Below, in pieces: positions 63,308 through 64,000 of a DNA stretch of 64,000 nt. Below the pieces are notes generated by a model. It was not told the origin of the DNA. It saw only the letters and a program-made list of their open reading frames with translations, and did no database searches. Each line of letters starts with the position of its first letter. Position 1 is the first letter of the stretch. The translations under genes and the position numbers were made by a program. Origin of the DNA: Bradyrhizobium prioriisuperbiae (GTDB lineage Bacteria; Pseudomonadota; Alphaproteobacteria; Rhizobiales; Xanthobacteraceae); NCBI RefSeq assembly GCF_032397745.1, contig NZ_CP135921.1, positions 6,002,501-6,066,500 of the forward strand, given 5' to 3'.

Positions 63308-63663
63308 GTGATGCCCTTTTTTCGCTTCATAGCCAATTCTAAATCTGCGTCCGGTGTTTTTTGCGTCTTCTTGATGAAGGCATGCAGCAGCACCATCTTG
63401 CCGTCGTGTTCGCAGAACAGCACCCGTGCGATGCGACCTTGTGTCAGGGTGCTGCGCACCTCCCACAACCCACGTCTCAACGGGCGGCATAGCGGCATAC
63501 CTATCGGCCAGGCGAACTCGACATCCTTGATGTCTTCGCCGACGGTCCTGCGATCGTTCTCTGGCAACTCCTTGAGCCATTCGCGCACCGGCTCACGGCC
63601 GGATGGCAAGGCATAAAAGAAGGCAGGCAGCTGTTTCAGCGGCATCTTCTCCAAATGTACCAT
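63304..63663 (-). CDS. RelE/HigB-like toxin (phage Gp49-like family)
   Basis: A 119-residue small basic protein of the Gp49/HigB-like family. Features are PLKQLPAFFYALPSGREPVREWLKELP, LRRGLWEVRSTLTQGRIARVLFCEHDGKMVLLHAF (shown to indicate the core strand region, for example GLWEVRSTL and IARVLFCEH) and a lysine-rich KKTQKTP end. Relatives cleave mRNA on the ribosome. Only four bases overlap the antitoxin gene. The pair borders the repeat element and a LacI gene. Confidence 0.82.
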   Translation of the reverse strand: MVHLEKMPLKQLPAFFYALPSGREPVREWLKELPENDRRTVGEDIKDVEFAWPIGMPLCRPLRRGLWEVRSTLTQGRIARVLFCEHDGKMVLLHAFIKKTQKTPDADLELAMKRKKGIT

Positions 63664-63730
63664 TTTTGATACGTTTGTTCAAGGCCCAACTCCGGTTAGA
63701 GGCCGTCTTGTCGCACGATGCGATTTGAAG

Positions 63731-64000
63731 TCAGGGCAGGGATCTCGTCGACCGGCGGACGATCAGCTCCGGCTCGAGAATAATGTGCTGAACCGCATGC
63801 GCCCGGGTTTCAATTTCCTTCAGCAGCAGCTTTGCCGCGTCGCGGCCCATGTCGCGATGCCCGATGCGCACCGTGGTCAGTGGTGGCGACACCAGGTCGA
63901 CCAGCGGCATGTCGTTGTGACCGACGATCGAAATATCCTTTGGGCAGTTGAGGCCGAGCTGGCCGATCGCATCCAGCGTGCCCAGCGCGAGCAGGTCATT
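63731..64000 (-). CDS. LacI family regulator, C-terminal part (cut by the window edge)
   Basis: Ninety codons including the TGA stop (63731-63733) are visible, and the gene continues beyond base 64000. The translated segment contains the LacI/GalR core pattern (NDLLALGTLDAIGQLGL, CPKDISIVGHNDMPLVDLV, SPPLTTVRIGHRDMG and LEPELIVRRST). It is a different protein from the LacI regulator at 50594. Its targets are outside the window. Confidence 0.85.
   Translation of the reverse strand, partial: NDLLALGTLDAIGQLGLNCPKDISIVGHNDMPLVDLVSPPLTTVRIGHRDMGRDAAKLLLKEIETRAHAVQHIILEPELIVRRSTRSLP

Noticed and set aside
1..64000. CRISPR arrays, tRNA/rRNA genes, insertion sequences, prophage genes
   Set aside because: No regularly spaced repeats, no cloverleaf or rRNA sequence, and no transposase or phage structural genes were recognised. 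The only phage-like item is the Gp49-type toxin.

Overview
The window looks like chromosomal DNA of a metabolically versatile alphaproteobacterium of the Bradyrhizobium/Rhodopseudomonas/Afipia group (Rhizobiales). The reasons are the high GC content, the pqqA-E layout and PqqA sequence type, the many orphan TctC/Bug and Liv-type binding proteins, and intergenic palindromic repeats of a kind I recall from Bradyrhizobium genomes. No rRNA, tRNA, CRISPR array, prophage or insertion sequence was seen. Almost everything is uptake and catabolism of small organic acids, aromatics, peptides and sugars.

Region by region. (1) 1-4491, plus strand: the end of a DAACS-type transporter, then galB and galC (last steps of the protocatechuate/gallate 4,5-cleavage route), a TctC binding protein and a 4,5-dihydroxyphthalate-decarboxylase-like protein. 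(2) 4484-15130: a gentisate/3-hydroxybenzoate locus. A minus-strand operon (MarR regulator, 3-hydroxybenzoate 6-hydroxylase-like monooxygenase, TctC protein, FAD oxidoreductase) diverges from a plus-strand operon (gentisate 1,2-dioxygenase, FAH hydrolase, complete Liv-type ABC importer). A palindrome sits in the shared promoter. (3) 15161-21010: a PQQ module. A sorbosone/glucose dehydrogenase and a diheme cytochrome c lie divergent from pqqABCDE. (4) 21201-25781: NmrA-like protein, aldo/keto reductase, SDR, a frameshifted LysR gene, a chlorite-dismutase-family protein and a small exported protein.

(5) 26154-30768: a second Liv-type ABC importer with a fused permease-ATPase. (6) 30778-34987: a minus-strand operon (TctC, 6PGDH-like dehydrogenase, Gfo/Idh oxidoreductase, GntR/UTRA regulator) divergent from a carboxymuconolactone-decarboxylase-family gene, with paired operator-like sites between them. 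(7) 35340-44696: amidohydrolase, a complete peptide-type (Dpp/Opp) ABC importer, an M24 peptidase and a frame-disrupted amidohydrolase. (8) 44759-51658: DoxX-like and RidA proteins, then a ribose-type sugar ABC importer with its LacI regulator and two operator-like sites 150 bp apart.

(9) 51673-62823: crotonase-fold protein, class III CoA transferase, GlcG-like protein, a large FAD/Fe-S D-2-hydroxyacid dehydrogenase and an FCD-type GntR regulator, divergent from serine-glyoxylate aminotransferase and a full TctCBA transporter. (10) 62824-64000: a short inverted-repeat element, a HigBA-like toxin-antitoxin pair and the end of another LacI regulator.

The recurring plan is a small catabolic unit with its own importer and a local regulator, usually transcribed divergently. 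Two genes (LysR at 23834, amidohydrolase at 43806) are frame-disrupted. No clearly undescribed system was found. The most informative oddities are the DAACS transporter lacking its substrate arginine, the crotonase lacking both catalytic glutamates, the operator pairs, and the pqqA-pqqB hairpin.
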